This document shows positions 8,425 through 11,730 of a stretch of DNA of 11,730 nucleotides, one piece after another. The position numbers and the translations under genes are program-made. Each line of letters opens with the position of its first letter. Position 1 is the stretch's first letter. Under the pieces are notes generated by a model. The model was given only the letters and a program-made list of their open reading frames with translations, did no database searches and was not told the DNA's origin. The stretch covers positions 1 to 11,730 of the forward strand of contig QFOL01000112.1 of NCBI GenBank assembly GCA_003241215.1, written 5' to 3'. The stretch is from Agrobacterium fabrum (lineage in GTDB: Bacteria; Pseudomonadota; Alphaproteobacteria; Rhizobiales; Rhizobiaceae).

Positions 8425-9378
8425 CTAGGCGGCGATGCCCGATATGCCGCAATCAACGGTTCGGCCCATGACCTCGCGGATTTGCTGGCGAAGCCACATG
8501 GCGCCAAGATCGGCATCCGTCTGCAAGGTCCAGACCATGGCGACGGGCGGGAAATTCAGGGTCACCGGCACCGGGCTCACCTCAAGCCCCAGCATCGGCG
8601 CATAACGCAGCGCGATGCGCGAAGACACGGTCGCGAGCACCGCCGAGGATCGCGCCGTTGACAGAACCGAAAGGAAATCCGGCGCGGCGGTAACGACGTC
8701 GATCTCGATGCCGCTCAGTTCCAGCGCATCCTTGAAGCAGCCATGCAGGCTATCCGTCTGCGATATGACCGCGTGCTTGGCTTCCATATAGGCGTCCAAT
8801 CCCACAGGATTGGGCAGATCAAGCAAAGCCGGGTTGAAACAGCAAAGAACGCTGGAGGAATAAAGCGGCTCGCAATGATGGCGCTGCTCCTGCGAATAGG
8901 TGCACCCCACGGCCATATCGACGACGCCCGTATCCAGCATCGCCGTGACTTCCTGCTCCTGCCCGCCGCGGACCAGAAGGCGGATGCCGGGCGCGATCTC
9001 ACGCAGCAGAGCCGTCAGATCCGGCAACAGCAAAAGCTCCACCTCGCTCGACATGGCCAGCCGGAACGTGCGGCGTTCCGTCGCCGGATCGAACACATCC
9101 GCCGTCAGCACCGCCGCCTGCGCCTGCCTGAGCGCCTGCCGCACCGGTCCCGCCAGATTGAGCGCCCGCGCCGTCGGTTTCATCTCCTGCCCCACACGGA
9201 TGAAAAGCTCATCTCGAAACAGGGTGCGCAGGGTCGAGATATTATGGCTCATGGCCGGCTGCTGGATTTTCAGCCGGCGCGCGGCGCGCGTGACGCTCAT
9301 TTCCTCCATCATCGCATCGAAGGCGATGAGAAGATTGAGATCGAAGGAACGGAGATTGAAATGATCGATAGTTTGCAT
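8425..9378 (-). CDS. LysR-type transcriptional regulator
   Basis: This 317-residue protein has the standard LysR length and layout. The N-terminal winged helix-turn-helix covers about residues 12-71 (FDLNLLIAFDAMMEE, then SVTRAARRLKIQQPAMSHNISTLR) and is followed by a linker helix. The C-terminal effector-binding domain runs from about 104 to 300. The DNA-binding part is closest in style to the NodD/LinR type, judged from the FDLNLL opening and overall spacing. The ATG at 9378 is the first possible start because an in-frame TGA lies just upstream on the - strand; no good ribosome binding site precedes it. It is divergent from the metallo-hydrolase gene across an 87-base gap, the classic LysR arrangement, so it probably controls that gene in response to a small molecule. 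The hydrolase downstream may be a second target. The effector is unknown. Confidence 0.95.
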   Translation of the reverse strand: MQTIDHFNLRSFDLNLLIAFDAMMEEMSVTRAARRLKIQQPAMSHNISTLRTLFRDELFIRVGQEMKPTARALNLAGPVRQALRQAQAAVLTADVFDPATERRTFRLAMSSEVELLLLPDLTALLREIAPGIRLLVRGGQEQEVTAMLDTGVVDMAVGCTYSQEQRHHCEPLYSSSVLCCFNPALLDLPNPVGLDAYMEAKHAVISQTDSLHGCFKDALELSGIEIDVVTAAPDFLSVLSTARSSAVLATVSSRIALRYAPMLGLEVSPVPVTLNFPPVAMVWTLQTDADLGAMWLRQQIREVMGRTVDCGISGIAA

Positions 9379-9465
9379 AAGTCACATCGATTTGATTGCT
9401 GGCCTGCCTACACTTAGCTGGAGTGCGGAAAGTTTCAAGACATTCCCTCAACTCAGGAGCCCTCA
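9379..9465. promoter_or_regulatory. divergent promoter/operator region between LysR gene and metallo-hydrolase
   Basis: This 87-base gap should hold both promoters and the LysR binding site. On the + strand a weak promoter candidate is TTGATT (9392-9397), a 17-base spacer, and TAGCTG (9415-9420). Candidate operator elements are the short dyad ATC-N5-GAT (9386-9396) and GGAA-N12-TTCC (9427-9446), which encloses TTCAAGACA. The + strand ribosome binding site AGGAG (9455-9459) lies six bases before ATG 9466. The region's role is well supported by layout; the individual boxes are not. Confidence 0.5.
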
Positions 9466-10431
9466 ATGCCGTCACGTCGCTCACTTCTCAAAGGCGTCGC
9501 CAGCGCCATCATCGCCGCCCCCTTCGTTGCTCCCTCACTCGCATTCGCCAAGGCGCCGCTTGCCGCCACGCAGGCCCCCGGCTTTTACCGGCTGATGATC
9601 GGCAAGGTGGAGGTCACCGCGCTTTCGGACGGCGTCGTCGCGCTGCCGCTCGCCAAGATCTACACCAACACCACGCCGGAACATGCGGGCAAGGTGCTGC
9701 GGGATGCCTTCCTGCCGGAAGAGACGCCCACTTCGGTCAATGCGTTTCTCGTCAACACCGGAGACAGGCTGGTGCTGATCGATGCCGGCACCGGCGCCTA
9801 TCTCGGCCCGAGCCTCGGCAGGCTCGTCGCCAATATCGAGGCCTCCGGATACAAAACCGCGGATATAGATGACATTATCCTCACCCATATCCATACGGAC
9901 CATTCCGGCGGGCTGTCGGCAGGTGGCAAGCGCGTCTTTGCCAATGCAACGCTGAGGGTCAATGCGCGCGAAGCCGCCTTCTGGCTTGACGAGGCAAAGG
10001 CCAAGGCGGCTCCTGAAGCGCTGAAGAAGGGTTATGCCGAAGCGAAGGAAAGCATCCAGCCCTATGTGGATGCCGGCAAGTTCGAGACCTTCGGCGACAA
10101 TGCCGCGCCGGTGCCCGGTCTCGGCTCGATCCTTTACGCAGGTCACACGCCCGGCCACAGCGCCGTCACTCTCGAAAACGACGGCCAGAAGATCGTCTTC
10201 TGGGGCGACATCACCCATGGCGATATCCTCCAGTTCGATGAGCCCAATGTCGCCGTGGAGTTCGATGTCGACCAGAAGGCCGCCGTCGTCGCACGCGATC
10301 TGGCGTTCAAACAGGCGGTGGAAGGCAAATATCTGGTGGCAGGCGCGCATATCGCCTTCCCCGGTATCGGCCATGTGCGCACCGACAGCACCAACTATGA
10401 TTGGCTGCCGGTCAATTACACGGCGCTGTAA
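9466..10431 (+). CDS. Tat-exported metallo-beta-lactamase-fold hydrolase
   Basis: This 321-residue MBL-fold metallo-hydrolase carries a twin-arginine signal: SRRSLLKG at residues 3-10, a hydrophobic stretch, and a likely cleavage after AFA (26-28). It should therefore be folded, probably with metal loaded, before export to the periplasm. The metal-binding signature HIHTDH is at 141-146. Further ligands are likely His231 (or His227) in GHTPGHS, Asp248 in WGDITHGD, and His295 in GAHIAFPG. The start is fixed by AGGAG six bases upstream. The HxHxDH pattern and size are seen in quorum-quenching lactonases, but the same fold hosts many other hydrolases, so lactonase activity is only a possibility. 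The adjacent divergent LysR gene suggests inducible expression. Confidence 0.93.
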   Translation: MPSRRSLLKGVASAIIAAPFVAPSLAFAKAPLAATQAPGFYRLMIGKVEVTALSDGVVALPLAKIYTNTTPEHAGKVLRDAFLPEETPTSVNAFLVNTGDRLVLIDAGTGAYLGPSLGRLVANIEASGYKTADIDDIILTHIHTDHSGGLSAGGKRVFANATLRVNAREAAFWLDEAKAKAAPEALKKGYAEAKESIQPYVDAGKFETFGDNAAPVPGLGSILYAGHTPGHSAVTLENDGQKIVFWGDITHGDILQFDEPNVAVEFDVDQKAAVVARDLAFKQAVEGKYLVAGAHIAFPGIGHVRTDSTNYDWLPVNYTAL

Positions 10432-10442
10432 GCTGCCAAACG

Positions 10443-10476
10443 GCATGGCCTGATCCTGAACGGCTCAGGCCATTGC
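10443..10476. terminator. probable bidirectional terminator hairpin
   Basis: ATGGCCTGA (10445-10453) and TCAGGCCAT (10465-10473) form a perfect 9-base inverted repeat with an 11-base loop. Two further G/C pairs are possible across a single bulged T. It sits between the converging ends of the metallo-hydrolase (+) and transporter (-) genes, where a shared terminator is expected. No strong T run follows on the + strand and only a short one on the - strand, so it is not a textbook intrinsic terminator. Confidence 0.5.
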
Positions 10477-10490
10477 AGGGGAGCGGCGGG

Positions 10491-11730
10491 TCAGGTCAGC
10501 GCCACCTGCCGCGTTTCCGCATTGATCATGGTTGCGGCAATGGCGGCCAGCACCAGCAGACCGGCGAAAATGCCGATCGCGACACCAAAACCCTGCGCAA
10601 TGGCATAACCGAGCAGGGACGGCGCCAAGAGGCCGCCGAGCCGCGCCATGGCGCCCGCCGCGCCCATGCCGGTCGCCCGCGATTCCGTCGGATAAAGTTC
10701 CGGCGTGTAAGCATAAAGCGCACCCCAGGTGCCGAGCAGTGCAAAGCTCATGATGAGAAGCGAGGCGGCGATCATCGCACCCGCCGAGGCGAGCGTGAAG
10801 AGCAGGCATCCGAGCGCGGAGAGCAGGCAGAAACCGATCAGCGTCGGCTTGCGGCCCCATTTTTCGACGCCGTAGGCGGCAAGCGCATAACCGGGGATTT
10901 GCGCCAGCGCCACCAGCACCAGAAACCCGTAACCGCGCACGAAACCGAAACCATCCCCGGCCAGTTTCGCCGGCATCCAGGTGAAGACGCCGTAATAGGA
11001 AACGGAGACGAGAAACCAGATGGCGAGGATCATGATGCTGCGCTGCCGGAGCGCCGGTGAGAATATCCCCTGCCCCTTGGCCACGTCAGGCTGGAAAAGC
11101 CCGGTCCCGGCATCGAGCGGCGCGCGGCCATTCGTCACCAGCATGCGGTTGACGACGGCCTTGGCTTCCTCCGACCGCCCGCTGCGCAAGAGGTAAAGCG
11201 GCGATTCCGGCACCAGAAAGCGCAGGCCAAGGCCGAGGACGGCCGGAAAGGCCGTCACGGCGAAAATATAACGCCAGGCATCGGCCACACCGGCAAGGCT
11301 CGCCCCCCAGGCCGCCAGCGCCACGATCAGCGTTCCGACAGCCCAGAAGCCTTCCAGAAAGACCAGCCAGCGCCCGCGATTTTTGGCGGGCAGAAACTCG
11401 GCCATCATCGCATAATCCACCGGCAGCGTGCCGCCGACGGCGGCGCCGGTGAGAAAACGCAGGATGAGCAGAATGGTGAAATCGGGCGAAAACACCGAAA
11501 GCACGCCGAACAGGGCATCGCAGGCCACGGTGACGATCAGTACACGGCGACGTCCATAACGATCCGCCAGCCGCCCGAAACCGGCAGCACCAAGCAGCAT
11601 ACCGAAAAAGAACGCCGTGCCGGTCTGCAAAGCCTGCGGCACCGTCAGCCCGAAGGTCGCGGCAATCGACGCGGCGGTGAAGCCAACGGCCAGAACCTGC
11701 ATCGCATCCGCCGCCCAGACGAGGCCGAAT
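10491..11730 (-). CDS. major facilitator superfamily transporter (5' end outside window)
   Basis: About 412 codons of a 12-helix MFS carrier are visible. An ATG exists at 11702, but the frame stays open to the window edge and encodes FGLVWAADA, typical of the first transmembrane helix, so the true start lies beyond 11730. Numbering from the 11702 Met, the MFS loop motif GRLADRYGRRR is at 43-53, with a second copy near YGVEKWGRKP (277-286). DYAMMAEFLPAKNRGR (96-111), PESPLYLL (165-172) and PELYPTESRATG (334-345) place it in the sugar-porter-like group that includes niacin (NiaP) and aromatic-acid carriers. It should be an inner-membrane, proton-driven uptake system for a small organic molecule; the substrate is not predictable. 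It converges on the metallo-hydrolase gene and is not in an operon with it. Confidence 0.92.
   Translation of the reverse strand, partial: FGLVWAADAMQVLAVGFTAASIAATFGLTVPQALQTGTAFFFGMLLGAAGFGRLADRYGRRRVLIVTVACDALFGVLSVFSPDFTILLILRFLTGAAVGGTLPVDYAMMAEFLPAKNRGRWLVFLEGFWAVGTLIVALAAWGASLAGVADAWRYIFAVTAFPAVLGLGLRFLVPESPLYLLRSGRSEEAKAVVNRMLVTNGRAPLDAGTGLFQPDVAKGQGIFSPALRQRSIMILAIWFLVSVSYYGVFTWMPAKLAGDGFGFVRGYGFLVLVALAQIPGYALAAYGVEKWGRKPTLIGFCLLSALGCLLFTLASAGAMIAASLLIMSFALLGTWGALYAYTPELYPTESRATGMGAAGAMARLGGLLAPSLLGYAIAQGFGVAIGIFAGLLVLAAIAATMINAETRQVALT

Noticed and set aside
8743..9417. A 224-codon + strand frame opposite the LysR gene
   Set aside because: The - strand LysR protein has full helix-turn-helix and effector domains; the + strand frame is His/Arg-rich with no motif.
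11700..11702. ATG at 11702 on the - strand as the transporter start
   Set aside because: The frame remains open upstream to the window edge and encodes a sequence typical of the first MFS helix, so this Met is internal.

Overview
The window is a GC-rich, densely packed chromosomal stretch that reads like an alphaproteobacterium of the Rhizobiaceae (Agrobacterium/Rhizobium type). This is inferred from codon use and from the order MoxR ATPase - DUF58 - DUF4159 - large membrane protein, a cluster conserved in rhizobia. No database search was possible. No tRNA, rRNA, insertion sequence or CRISPR array was seen.

Region 1 (1-7019) holds a short leader and a tight four-gene operon on the + strand: a MoxR-family AAA+ ATPase, a DUF58 protein with a von Willebrand A (vWA)-like MIDAS motif, a 936-residue membrane protein with an N-terminal BatA-like region and a C-terminal DUF4159 domain, and a 694-residue membrane protein with vWA-like and amidotransferase-like (GATase-like) regions. 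The second and third genes overlap by 4 bases, and the third and fourth are separated by one base. The likely picture is a cytoplasmic ATPase and a vWA adaptor acting on two large inner-membrane/periplasmic proteins, probably for cell-envelope integrity. From memory, the equivalent operon of Rhizobium leguminosarum (RL3499-RL3502) is needed for normal cell shape and envelope stability. Its biochemical activity is, to my knowledge, unknown. This is the best candidate for an under-described system here. A GNAT acetyltransferase follows 60 bases later on the same strand.

Region 2 (7581-10431) is a LysR-type regulator (- strand) with an alpha/beta hydrolase downstream in the same direction and a divergently transcribed, Tat-exported metallo-beta-lactamase-fold hydrolase. 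This suggests a regulator controlling two hydrolases, possibly for a lactone or ester. The substrate is unknown.

Region 3 (10432-11730) contains an inverted repeat that probably terminates transcription between convergent genes, then a major facilitator transporter on the - strand. Its reading frame stays open to the right edge, so its start lies outside the window.

No gap between genes exceeds 300 bases.
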